A stretch of DNA of 64,000 nucleotides, from assembly GCA_037833965.1 (NCBI GenBank), contig AP031356.1:14840501-14904500 (forward strand), written 5' to 3'. This stretch comes from Marchantia polymorpha subsp. ruderalis (Eukaryota > Streptophyta > Marchantiopsida > Marchantiales > Marchantiaceae). This document shows positions 52,111 through 62,191 of the stretch, one piece after another. Positions within the stretch are counted from its first letter, which is position 1. Each line of letters opens with the position of its first letter. The notes beneath the pieces are model-generated. The model was not told the origin of the DNA. It did no database searches and saw only the letters and a program-made list of their open reading frames with translations. The translations under genes were made by a program, and so were the position numbers.

Positions 52111-55100
52111 CTACACGCCTGCACGGAAACACGCTACACTACACTCCGCGGAACCGGTACTACGTCTCCTGCGCGGCCGACTGCCGCGCACTAACTCCCT
52201 ACCCTGCCACTCTTCCGCTCGACTGCGCAGTCCCAACCGCTGCAACGCCGCGGACACCTCCCCTTCAAGGGCGGACATGGTATCCTGTGCCTTCGACAGA
52301 AAGGCCTCGAGCTTCTTCGCTACCTTCCGCCGACTCCTACTGTCGCTTGACAACAACCCGGCTGCGCGCAATTCAAACTCACGCAGTGTGAGTTTTTCCT
52401 GCGCCTTCACTTCCCAGTGGGCGTAGCCCTTGAGACAGTGGGCGACTCGCCTCGCCGTCTCCACCTTCGTGCGATCCGCCTCCTTCCTGCGATCCTCTTC
52501 AATTATCACTAATTGCGATTCGGCTTCAGCACGTTGCGCCCTCAATTCGCCACACTCTGACTGTAACCTGCGGATTAATTCTTCATCCGCCTGCCGTGCG
52601 AGCTGACATTGTTCCAACAACCTCGTCTGTCGCACGAGCTCCTCTGACAAAATCCGATTCTGGGCCTGCTCAGAGTTGAGTGCTTCCTTGACCTTCACCT
52701 GCTCCTTGGTGAGCTCGCCCAGTTTCTCATCCTTCATCTTCTCGGAGTGCTTGTAGAATTTCTGATTAAGCTTGTACTGTCCCCACAAGCACTCATGCTT
52801 CTCCTTCAAGTCCCTTAACTCCTGGTCCACTCTAGCTAATAGCTTGCTGGTGTGGACTTTAGTGCGAGTCCGCGTGCGCACTAACTCGATGTAAGATCCC
52901 GGCTGGAGTGGGTCGGCGTATTTATCGACCTTGCGATCCAAGTACCGCAGCAACGGAATCACCTGCTCAGAGAGCGCCGCCGCCGGCGCTCCAACAATTT
53001 CCTCCTCCTCCTCCTCGGTGTCTTCTGCTCCTGACATCTCTTCCGTGGAGCCTCCGTCGTCATCATCCGAGTGGAGAATTTCAGTCGCCATTGATTGCGT
53101 CGGCGACTGCCCCGAGTGGGGCTGCACGTCATCGACGTGTGCTGCCTGCGAAGGCACGGCTGCAGCCTCGCTGCTCGTCGCCAAAATGTCTAAGGCGGAA
53201 GGCGAATGTTTCCGAGCGGCATCCCCGTCGCTCGCTGGTTGATTGCCTACCGCATTCTCTCTGTCGCCGTCGTCCGTCGCCGAAGGCGATTGAGCGGAGG
53301 GTGGCTGCGCGGGGTTGGATTGCGCATCGCGCATCGAGATTTCATCCCGCGGACAGTCACTCCGCTCCTCCGTCTGCTGCTCCCTTGATCGGTCCGTGGG
53401 GGCTGTGCCCGGCCCGTGCGCAGGCGCATTTGCCGGCGCCTTGTCCGCCGCAGGCGTAGCGCCGCGGACATCTATCGCCGAAGGCGACATGGCCGGGGGC
53501 CGCACGCCCGATGTTCCTTGGCCTATAGGCCCTACCGCCGAAGGCCCATCTATCGGCGGACTTCCCGCCGATGGTGCGGCCTCCGCACGCTCTCTGCTCG
53601 TATCTCCTCGGCTCGAAGACCCTGGCGCCGAAGGCGCAAATTGCGGCGCGTGGTGCGCCGGAGGGTCTAGCCCCGAGGGCCGGTGTCTCGTAGGCGGTTC
53701 TTCCGCCGGCTCCTTCCCCTTCCTACGTTGGAACGGGGGTGATTCTTGCCTGTGCACAGGCGGCACGTGTGGAGGTGTCCTGTGCACAGGCGACCTGTGC
53801 ACAGGCGACCTGTGCACAGGTGAGCGCCTGTGCACAGGCGGACTGCTCCTTCCCACGCGTAAGCGTAGATCCACGTCCACTTGTGTTCGCCGATCCGCGG
53901 AGGCTCGTCCGTCCGCGGAGGTTCGCCTGTGCGCAAACGGAACATCTGTCCGCATCGCACGTGGTAACTCCGGAGGCCCTTGGCCCGTAGGCGGCCTCTC
54001 TCCCGACGAGGTTGCAGCGTGGCCCGTTGCTCCTGCGGTCGTCCGCGCTTCCTCTCGCCTCTCTGGCGACGCACTTCCTATCTCCGTCGCAATCGTCGCC
54101 GTGTCTGCACTGTCAGCTGGTAACACCAGTCTGCGTGCCTTCTGCTTCGGCCGGCTGTATGGCTCGCACAGCGGCCGCGGTCGAATGGGAGCAGAGGGTT
54201 CTTGATGCTGCTCCTCTTCAGACTCTTCCCTCCATCGCCGCTTCCTTGGCACTCGCGCTGCAGGGGTGTGTCTCCCTTCGTCCCTCCGTCTTGATGGGGT
54301 AGAAGTCGGTGACTCCTCTGCATCAGTATCGACCTCGTTCTCCCGCACATACTTCCCGGGATGGTCGATGGACAATGGCGGAAAATGTTCAAGCTCCGCC
54401 GCTGTCAAACAATTCCGCTGTCGATAAAAATTGATGAGGAAAGGAGAAAGATGGTTTAGAGTTCCCCCCTTCTCCTCAAACGCGTGCTGTCGCATCACCC
54501 TGTGTAGGATGCTCGCCCAGTGAATTGGAGTTCCCTCGATGACGCACTCCACAAAAGAGACCTGCCACAATGTGATGTAGCAGGCGCGGTGCGGCTGCAG
54601 TAATTGCATCAGCGCCGCGGACAAAGTCCGGCAAAATCGATCTTTGTAATCACGGGTCCTGTACCCATTCTTGGTAGACCTCCCGGTCTTGAACAGCTCC
54701 ACAAATTGCGCCTCTTCTTGCTTGGTCACCTTGATGCTCTCACTGTCGAAAAGGAGATGCCCTGGCATGCCAGCACATCTTCCCAACGCCTGCGCCCAAT
54801 CTTGGACTGTCCACCGGTCAACATGCGGACGCAATCCGCGCGAGGGTGGTCCCTGTGGCTCTAGCCACTCGCGCACCATATTCGCGCAGATGTAATTCCA
54901 TCCCCATAGCAAGAAATCGAGCTTTCTTGCTATTAGGCGCTCCTCGAAAGCGCGCAGCCCGTTCTGCGGCAGGCGAAGTGGCACCATCCGCAATCTGCTC
55001 GGTCTCGTCATTGCGTTCCTGGGGTTCGCTCGCCCGCTCATTCTACTTCCGCACTGCCCGCGCTTCTTTCTCTCTCGGCAAACTCTAATCGCTCTCAATT

Positions 55101-55263
55101 CCAAATCACGCGCACTCACTTCTCCCTCAATCAACAAGAAATCTCCTGTGCGACGACGTCGAGAATGTTCCGCAGCCAGCAGATGGATGCGCGCAGCGCG
55201 CACAAGAGATTGGAATCGCGAATTCAAGAATGGGACGTTCTCCGCCGCCCGGTCGAAGGTCAT
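52111..55263 (-). CDS. U3-encoded protein in solo LTR G, 1050 aa
   Basis: Open frame from the ATG (complement at 55261-55263) to the stop. Differs from the E copy at a small number of residues and by one SPVHR unit. N-terminal domain, palindromic linker, EEEEEE patch and coiled coil are all present. A second solo LTR with this frame open from end to end. Confidence 0.8.
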   Translation of the reverse strand: MTFDRAAENVPFLNSRFQSLVRAARIHLLAAEHSRRRRTGDFLLIEGEVSARDLELRAIRVCRERKKRGQCGSRMSGRANPRNAMTRPSRLRMVPLRLPQNGLRAFEERLIARKLDFLLWGWNYICANMVREWLEPQGPPSRGLRPHVDRWTVQDWAQALGRCAGMPGHLLFDSESIKVTKQEEAQFVELFKTGRSTKNGYRTRDYKDRFCRTLSAALMQLLQPHRACYITLWQVSFVECVIEGTPIHWASILHRVMRQHAFEEKGGTLNHLSPFLINFYRQRNCLTAAELEHFPPLSIDHPGKYVRENEVDTDAEESPTSTPSRRRDEGRHTPAARVPRKRRWREESEEEQHQEPSAPIRPRPLCEPYSRPKQKARRLVLPADSADTATIATEIGSASPERREEARTTAGATGHAATSSGERPPTGQGPPELPRAMRTDVPFAHRRTSADGRASADRRTQVDVDLRLRVGRSSPPVHRRSPVHRSPVHRSPVHRTPPHVPPVHRQESPPFQRRKGKEPAEEPPTRHRPSGLDPPAHHAPQFAPSAPGSSSRGDTSRERAEAAPSAGSPPIDGPSAVGPIGQGTSGVRPPAMSPSAIDVRGATPAADKAPANAPAHGPGTAPTDRSREQQTEERSDCPRDEISMRDAQSNPAQPPSAQSPSATDDGDRENAVGNQPASDGDAARKHSPSALDILATSSEAAAVPSQAAHVDDVQPHSGQSPTQSMATEILHSDDDDGGSTEEMSGAEDTEEEEEEIVGAPAAALSEQVIPLLRYLDRKVDKYADPLQPGSYIELVRTRTRTKVHTSKLLARVDQELRDLKEKHECLWGQYKLNQKFYKHSEKMKDEKLGELTKEQVKVKEALNSEQAQNRILSEELVRQTRLLEQCQLARQADEELIRRLQSECGELRAQRAEAESQLVIIEEDRRKEADRTKVETARRVAHCLKGYAHWEVKAQEKLTLREFELRAAGLLSSDSRSRRKVAKKLEAFLSKAQDTMSALEGEVSAALQRLGLRSRAEEWQGRELVRGSRPRRRRSTGSAECSVACFRAGV

Positions 55264-56505
55264 GGTCGGCTCTTGGTCGTGAAGAACGTCTCACTTGATG
55301 GCCGCGCCGGCTGTACGCTGGAACGGTCTTCGCTCTCACGCGCGGCTTCACGCTCCGCCGTCGTCGATTAAACTCTCACGCTCGAATTGGCGGATTTGAA
55401 CTCCGCGAGCGTGTCACCCTGCGGACATTGGGGCGTAGCGCCGAAGGCGAGTTTTCCGCCTTGCGCGGTACACTTGTTCGTACCGTCCCTCGGCCAATCT
55501 CCCTCTGCCTTGACGCGTGTGTCCGCATGTCGGACAAAAATTCAACTCCTGCCTGTGCGCAGGCAAGAGCCTCGGCGGATTCTCCGCCGGTGCGGAACCT
55601 CATCCTCCTGTGCACAGGCGTTCACCTGTGCGCAGGCGAATTCCGTCCGCGGCGCTGCGCTGGCGCGGAAGGCGTTGACCGTGGTCAGCCGTCTCCGTCC
55701 AGTCTGTCCGTTCCTTGTCTCTCCGCCGGCGCTTCCGCCGCCGCAACTCCGTCCGTCCAAGAGCGCATCCACCCGTGCCGTCCGCACGGTCCGTACCTAT
55801 TGGATTACTCTGGCGGCTCTTCCGACGTACGCGGCGCTGCGCTGGCGCGGAAGGCGCCGTACACTTTCTACCTCACAAGGCGCATTTCTAGGGCCCAAGG
55901 CGGATTTCCCGCCGACGCCGAAGTGCCTGTGCACAGGCGGACTCCTGTGCGTAGGCGGACTTGCACCTTCCCTAACCCTACTTCGCCTGTGCACAGACGA
56001 ACGCCTTCGTCCGCGCATAGGACAAAACTTGATTCCTCCTTCCGCGTAGGCGGAATTCGCGCCGGTGGCGAACTCCTTCCGCCGTAGGCGACCGCCTCCG
56101 TTTCTTCCAGTAGCGATAACTCCCTAAGTCCTCGTCCGTTCCAAGCGTTCTTGGGCTCGTTGGAATCAGCGCGTCGAGCTCTTTCCAACAGGATCCTAAC
56201 TTGGTCAAGGCGCCCGAGGGTTGACCTAATTACGGGGGTTTCCCTACAGCCGCGGACGCAACCTCCGAAGGCGGGTTTTGCGCCTTGCGCCGTAGAGATC
56301 CTAACTGCAGAGCTCGCAGGGAGGGTGGTGCCTGCCCTTACTGCTGCACCCCAAATCCCAGATTCTACAAGATCCCTCGAGAATCCCCGCGATCTTCCGG
56401 ATTCACTCTGTTTTGATGTACCGAAGGCTATTTACAATGCTGCCAGGGTACAGTTTCCCAAAAATGTTTTAATTTCCTCAAAATTGCCAAAAGTGGGGTA
56501 CCACA

Positions 56506-56855
56506 GCAGGTTGCAGTCGGAGTGCGGGGAATTGAGAGCTCAGCGTGCAGAGGCCGAATCGCAGTTGGTAGTAATTGAAGTCGATCGCAGGCGAGAGGCG
56601 GATCACACGAAGGAGGAGATGGCGAGGCGAGTCGCCCACTGTCTCAAGGGCTACGCCCACTGGGAAGTGGCGGCGCAGGAGAAACTCACGCTGCGTGAGT
56701 TGGAGCTTCGTGCAGCCGGGTTGTTGTTAGGTGACAGTAGGAGTCGGCGGAAGGTGGCGAAGAGGTTAGACTCTTTTCTGTCGAAGGCGCGGGATACCAT
56801 GTCCACCCTCGAGGCGGAGGTGTCCGCGGCGTTGCAGCGTTTGGGACTGCGCAGT
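56506..56855 (+). mobile_element. Family C 3' LTR, third segment
   Basis: Begins with the right GCAGG and continues the C coiled coil (LQSECGELRAQRAEAESQL, HCLKGYAHWEVAAQEKLTLRELEL) up to GCAGT at 56851-56855, where another LTR begins. The rest of the C LTR is not found in the window. Confidence 0.85.
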
Positions 56856-57399
56856 TGTGGTACCCCACTTTTGGTAATTTTGAGGAAATTAAAACATTTT
56901 TGGAAAACTGTACCAAGGCATCAATGTAAATAGCCTTCGGTGCATCAAAATAGAGTGAATTCGGAAGATCGCAGAGATTCTCGAGGGACCTCGTAGAATC
57001 TAGGAGTTGGGTGCAGCGTCAAGGAAGGGCACCACCCTCCCTGCGAGCTCTGAAGGTATGATCCCTACGGCGCAAGGTGCAAAATCCGCCTTCGGCGCTG
57101 CGCCCTCGGCGCCAGGGAAATCCTTCATATTTAGCTCAACCCCCAAACGCCTTGACTTAGTTAGGGTCTCGTTGGAAAGAGCTTGACGCGCTGATTCCAA
57201 CGAGCCCAAGAACGCCACAAACGGATGAGGACTCCGGGAGTTATGAAGGTTGTAAGCTACTCAGCTTTCCGCCTGCGCACAGGCGAAGAAGTTTTGTCCT
57301 ATGCGCGGACGAAGGAAGTTCGCCTGCGCACAGGCGAAATAGGGTTTTGATGTAGGCGCGAAGTTCGCCTACGCACAGGCGTCCGCCTGTGCACAGGCG
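56856..57399 (+). mobile_element. LTR piece 'H' (start of a C-like/A-like LTR)
   Basis: Starts TGTGGTACCCCACTTTTGG at 56856. It shares variants with the C LTR start (for example GCATCAAAATAGAGTGAATTCGG against the A form), so it is an older relative. GCAGT at 56851-56855 is the likely left target duplication. It ends in palindromic words GCCTGTGCACAGGC near 57386. Confidence 0.8.
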
Positions 57400-57419
57400 C
57401 TCAGGGGAAAAATGCGGAA
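57400..57419. other. Junction patch between LTR pieces H and I
   Basis: About 20 bases containing CAGGGGAAAAAT, a copy of sequence found again at 57430, and AATGCGGAA, found again near 57618. They look like locally templated filler at the join. Confidence 0.55.
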
Positions 57420-60400
57420 TTTGGCATTCAGGGGAAAAATCCCAAGGAGTACAATCAGAAAGAAACACTCGAAGGTGTAGGGGCGAAACTGTTCAAGTAT
57501 CTAACTAGTCACTGGCTCTGAGCATCGGCAGTCACCCGCAGGTGCAGATCCGAACTACTCAAGTCTCTAACCAATGTACTAGCTCTGAACATTCGGCCGA
57601 AGGCCTTCAGCTACAAAATGCGGAACGCTAAGTTGTAACTCCTCGTGCGTGGTGACAGAACTCAAGGACACAAACACGCAAAGGAAATGGGTTCCTGATC
57701 TGCACTTCTGATGGGAAAGAACCCCAGGCAAAACGCCTGGAACTATTTTATACCTTCTAAGTCCTACCTAACACTACACTGCACTACGCTACACGCCTGC
57801 ACGGAACCACGCTACACTACACTCCGCGGAACCTGTACTACGTCTCCTGCGCGGCCGACTGCCGCGCACTAACTCTCTACCCTGCCACTCTTCCGCTCGA
57901 CTGCGCAGTCCCAACCGCTGCAACGCCGCGGACACCTCCCCTTCGAGGGCGGACATGGTATCCTGTGCCTTCGACAGGAAGGCCTCGAGCTTCTTCGCTA
58001 CCTTCCGCCGACTCCTACTGTCGCCTGACAACAACCCGGCTGCGCGCAATTCAAACTCACGCAGTGTGAGTTTCTCCTGCGCCTTCACTTCCCAGTGGGC
58101 GTAGCCCTTGAGACAGTGGGCGACTCGCCTCGCCGTCTCCACCTTCGTGCGATCCGCCTCCTTCCTGCGATCCTCTTCAATCGTCACTAATTGCGATTCG
58201 GCTTCAGCACGTTGCGCTCTCAATTCGCCACACTCTGACTGCAAACTGCGGATTAATTCTTCATCCGCCTGCCGTGCGAGCTGATATTGTTCCAACAACC
58301 GCGTCTGCCGCACGAGCTCCTCTGACAAAATCCGATTCTGGGCCTGCTCAGAATCGAGTGCTTCCTTGACCTTCACCTGCTCCTTGGTGAGCTCACCCAG
58401 TTTCTCATCCTTCATCTTCTCGGAGTGCTTGTAGAACTTCTGATTAAGCTTGTACTGTCCCCACAAGCACTCATGCTTCTCCCTCAAGTCTCTCAACTCC
58501 TGGTCCACTCTAGCTAATAGCTTGCTGGTGTGGACTTTAGTGCGAGTCCTCCTGCGCACTAACTCGATGTAAGATCCCGGCTGGAGTGGGTCGGCGTATT
58601 TATCGACCTTGCGATCCAAGTACCGCAGCAACGGAATCACCTGCTCAGAGAGCGCCGCCGCCGGCGCTCCAACAATTTCCTCCTCCTCCTCCTCGGTGTC
58701 TTCTGCTCCTGACATTTCTTCCGTGGAGCCCCCGTCGTCATCATCCGAGTGGAGAATTTCAGTCGCCATTGATTGCGTTGGCGACTGCCCCGAGTGGGGC
58801 TGCACGTCCTCGACGTGTGCTGCCTGCGAAGGCACGGCTGCAGCCTCGCTGCTCGTCGCCAAAATGTCTAAGGCGGAAGGCGAGTGTACCCGAGCGGCAT
58901 CCCCGTCGCTCGCTGGTTGCTTGCCTACCGCATTCTCTCTGTCGCCGTCGTCCGTCGCCGAAGGCGATTGCGCGGAGGGTGGCTGCGCGGGGTTGGATTG
59001 CGCATCGCGCATCGAGATGTCGTCCCGCGGACAGTCACTCCGCTCCATCGTCTGCTGCTCCCTCGATCGGTCCGTGGGGGCCGTGCCCGGCCCGTGCGCA
59101 GGCGCGTTTGCCGGCGCCTTGTCCGTCGCAGGCGTAGCGCCGCGGACATCTATCGCCGAAGGCGACATGGCCGGGGGCCGCACGCCCGATGTTCCTTGGC
59201 CTATAGGCCCTACCGCCGAAGGCGCATCTATCGGCGGACTTCCCGCCGATGGTGCGGCCTCCGCACGCTCTCTGCTCGTGTCCCCTCGGCTCGAAGGCCC
59301 TGGCGCCGAAGGCGCGAATTGCGGCGCGTGGTGCGCCGGAGGGTCTGGCCCCGAGGGCCGGTGTCTCGTAGGCGGTTCTTCCGCCGGCTCCTTCCCCTTC
59401 CTACGTTGGAACGGGGGTGATTCTTGCCTGTGCACAGGCAGCACGTGCGGAGGTGTTCTGTGCACAGGTGACCTGTGCACAGGCGGACTGCTCCTTCCCA
59501 CGCGTAAGCGTAGATCCACGTCCACTTGTGTTCGCCGGTCTGCGGAGACTCGTCCGTCCGCGGAGGTTCGCCTGTGCGCAAACGGAACATCTGTCCGCAT
59601 CGCACGTGGTAACTCCGGAGGCCCTTGGCCCGTAGGCGGCCTCTCTCCCGACGAGGTTGCAGCGTGGCCCGTCTCTCGTGCGGTCGTCCGCGCTTCCTCT
59701 CGCCTCTCTGGCGACGCACTTCCTATCTCCGTCGCAATCGTCGCCGTGTCTGCACTGTCAGCTGGTAACACCAGTCTGCGTGCCTTCTGCTTCGGCCGGC
59801 TGTATGGCTCGCACAGCGGCCGCGGTCGAATGGGAGCAGAGGGTTCTTGATGCTGCTCCTCTTCGGACTCTTCCCTCCATCGCCGCTTCCGCGGCACTCG
59901 CGCTGCAGGAGTGTGTCTCCCTTCCTCCCTCCGTCTTGATGGGGTAGAAGTCGGTGACTCCTCCGCATCAGTATCGACCTCGTTCTCCCGCACATACTTC
60001 CCGGGATGGTCGATGGACAATGGCGGAAAATGTTCAAGCTCCGCCGCTGTCAAACAATTCCGCTGTCGATAAAAATTGATGAGGAAAGGAGAAAGATGGT
60101 TTAGAGTTCCCCCCTTCTCCTCAAACGCGTGCTGTCGCATCACCCTGTGCAGGATGCTCGCCCAGTGAATTGGAGTTCCCTCGATGACGCACTCCACAAA
60201 AGAGACCTGCCACAATGTGATGTAGCAGGCGCGGTGCGGCTGCAGTAATTGCATCAGCGCCGCGGACAGAGTCCGGCGAAATCGATCTTTGTAATCACGG
60301 GTCCTGTACCCATTCTTGGTAGACCTCCCGGTCTTGAACAGCTCCACAAATTGCGCCTCTTCTTGCTTGGTCACCTTGATGCTCTCACTGTCGAAAAGGA

Positions 60401-62154
60401 GATGCCCTGGCATGCCAGCACATCTTCCCAACGCCTGCGCCCAATCTTGGACTGTCCACCGGTCAATATGCGGACGCAATCCGCGCGAGGGTGGTCCCTG
60501 TGGCTCTAGCCACTCGCGCACCATATTCGCGCAGATGTAATTCCATCCCCATAGCAAGAAATCGAGCTTTCTTGCTATTAAGCGCTCTTCGAAAGCGCGC
60601 AGCCCGTTCTGCGGCAGGCGAAGTGGCACCATCCGCAATCTGCTCGGTCTCGTCATTGCGTTCCTGGGGTTCGCTCGCCCGCTCATTCTACTTCCGCACT
60701 GTCCGCGTTTCTTTCTCTCTCGGCAAACTCTAATCGCTCTCAATTCCAAATCACGCGCACTCACTTCTCCCTCAATCAACAAGAAATCTCCTGTGTGACG
60801 ACGTCGGGAATGGTCCGCAGCCAGCAGATGGATGCGCGCAGCGCGCACAAGAGATTGGAATCGCGAATTCAAGAATGGGACGCTCTCCGCCGCCTGGTCG
60901 AAGGTCATGGTCGTCTCTTGGTCGTGAAGAACGTCTCACTTGATGGCCGCGCCGGCTGTACGCTGGAACGGTCTTCGCTCTCACGCGCGGCTTCACGCTC
61001 CGCCGTCGTCGATTAAACTCTCACGCTCGAATTGGCGGATTTGAACTCCGCGAGCGTGTCACCCTCCGGACATGGGGGCGTAGCGCCGAAGGCGAGTTTT
61101 CCGCCTTGCGCGGTACACTTGTTCGTACCGCCCCTCGGCCAATCTCCTTCTGCCTTGACGCGTGTGTCCGCATGTCGGACAAAAATTCAACTCCTGCCTG
61201 TGCGCAGGCAGGAGCCTCGGCGGATTCTCCGCCGGCGCGGAACTTGAACATCCTCCTGTGCACAGGCGTTCGCCTGTGCGCAGGCGAATTCCGTCCGCGG
61301 CGCTGCGCTGGCGCGGAAGGCGTTGACCGTGGTCAGCCGTCTCCGTCCAGTCTGTCCGTTCCTTGTCTCTCCGTCGGCGCTTCCGCCGCCGCAACTCCGT
61401 CCGTCCAAGAGCGCCTCCACCCGTGCCGTCCGCACGGTCTGTACCTATTGGATTACTCTGGCGGCTCTTCCGACGTACGCTACGCTGCGCTGGCGCGGAA
61501 GGCGCCGTACACTTTCTACCTCACAAGGCGCATTTCTAGGGCCCAAGGCGGATTTTCCGCCGACGCCGAAGTGCCTGTGCACAGGCGAACGCCTGTGCGT
61601 AGGCGGACTTCGCGCCTTCCCTAACCCTACTTCGCCTGTGCACAGGCGAATGCCTTCGTCCGCGCATAGGACAAAACTTGAATCCCCCTTCTGCGTAGGC
61701 GGAATTCGCGCCGGTGGCGAAATCCTTCCGCCGTAGGCGACCGCCTCCCTTTCTTCCAGTAGCGGTAACTCCCTAAGTCCTCGTCCGTTCCAAGTGTTCT
61801 TGGGCTCGTTAGAATCAGCGCGTCGAGCTCTTTCCAACGGGACCCTAACTTGGTCAAAGCGCCCGAGGGTTGACCTAATTACGGGGGTTTCCCTACAGCC
61901 GCGGACGCAACCTCCGGAGGCGGGTTTTGCGCCTTGCGCCGTAGAGATCCTAACTGCGGAGCTCGCAGGGAGGGTGGTGCCTGTGCTTGCTGCGGCACTC
62001 GAAATCCCAGATTCTACAAGATCCCTCGAGAATCCCCGCGATCTTCCGGATTCACTCTGTTTTGATGTACCGAAGGCTATTTACAATGCTGCCAGGGTAC
62101 AGTTTTCCAAAAATGTTTTAATTTCCTCAAAATTGCCAAAAGTGGGGTACCACA
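57420..62154 (-). repeat. 3' LTR of A2
   Basis: Starts (on the minus strand) at 62154 with TGTGGTACCCCAC. Contains the leader, the U3 frame (57789-60908), the TATA complement (57745-57752), the hairpin (57724-57740) and part of U5. Confidence 0.92.
57789..60908 (-). CDS. U3-encoded protein in A2 LTR, 1039 aa
   Basis: Open frame from the ATG (complement at 60906-60908). Architecture as in the other A copies, with the shortest SPVHR repeat seen (11 residues fewer than A1). The conserved N-terminal domain and coiled coil are almost unchanged, and substitutions cluster in the linker. Confidence 0.8.
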   Translation of the reverse strand: MTFDQAAESVPFLNSRFQSLVRAARIHLLAADHSRRRHTGDFLLIEGEVSARDLELRAIRVCRERKKRGQCGSRMSGRANPRNAMTRPSRLRMVPLRLPQNGLRAFEERLIARKLDFLLWGWNYICANMVREWLEPQGPPSRGLRPHIDRWTVQDWAQALGRCAGMPGHLLFDSESIKVTKQEEAQFVELFKTGRSTKNGYRTRDYKDRFRRTLSAALMQLLQPHRACYITLWQVSFVECVIEGTPIHWASILHRVMRQHAFEEKGGTLNHLSPFLINFYRQRNCLTAAELEHFPPLSIDHPGKYVRENEVDTDAEESPTSTPSRRREEGRHTPAARVPRKRRWREESEEEQHQEPSAPIRPRPLCEPYSRPKQKARRLVLPADSADTATIATEIGSASPERREEARTTARETGHAATSSGERPPTGQGPPELPRAMRTDVPFAHRRTSADGRVSADRRTQVDVDLRLRVGRSSPPVHRSPVHRTPPHVLPVHRQESPPFQRRKGKEPAEEPPTRHRPSGPDPPAHHAPQFAPSAPGPSSRGDTSRERAEAAPSAGSPPIDAPSAVGPIGQGTSGVRPPAMSPSAIDVRGATPATDKAPANAPAHGPGTAPTDRSREQQTMERSDCPRDDISMRDAQSNPAQPPSAQSPSATDDGDRENAVGKQPASDGDAARVHSPSALDILATSSEAAAVPSQAAHVEDVQPHSGQSPTQSMATEILHSDDDDGGSTEEMSGAEDTEEEEEEIVGAPAAALSEQVIPLLRYLDRKVDKYADPLQPGSYIELVRRRTRTKVHTSKLLARVDQELRDLREKHECLWGQYKLNQKFYKHSEKMKDEKLGELTKEQVKVKEALDSEQAQNRILSEELVRQTRLLEQYQLARQADEELIRSLQSECGELRAQRAEAESQLVTIEEDRRKEADRTKVETARRVAHCLKGYAHWEVKAQEKLTLREFELRAAGLLSGDSRSRRKVAKKLEAFLSKAQDTMSALEGEVSAALQRLGLRSRAEEWQGRELVRGSRPRRRRSTGSAECSVAWFRAGV

Positions 62155-62156
62155 TG

Positions 62157-62167
62157 CCCCCCTCCTC
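62157..62167 (-). promoter_or_regulatory. Polypurine tract of A2
   Basis: Complement of GAGGAGGGGGG directly internal to the LTR start at 62154. Confidence 0.9.
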
Positions 62168-62191
62168 AATTGTGAGCGCCCACGCGAACAC

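Larger units (their letters stand above)
51102..56505 (-). mobile_element. Solo family A LTR 'G' (5404 bp), complete
   Basis: Complete LTR with TG...CA ends, minus orientation, perfect GCAGG duplication and no internal region: a solo LTR. Very close to solo LTR E, and the two share variants absent from A1, so they belong to one subgroup. Carries (AC)n near 51301, the hairpin 52046-52062, the TATA complement 52067-52074 and an open U3 frame. Confidence 0.96.
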
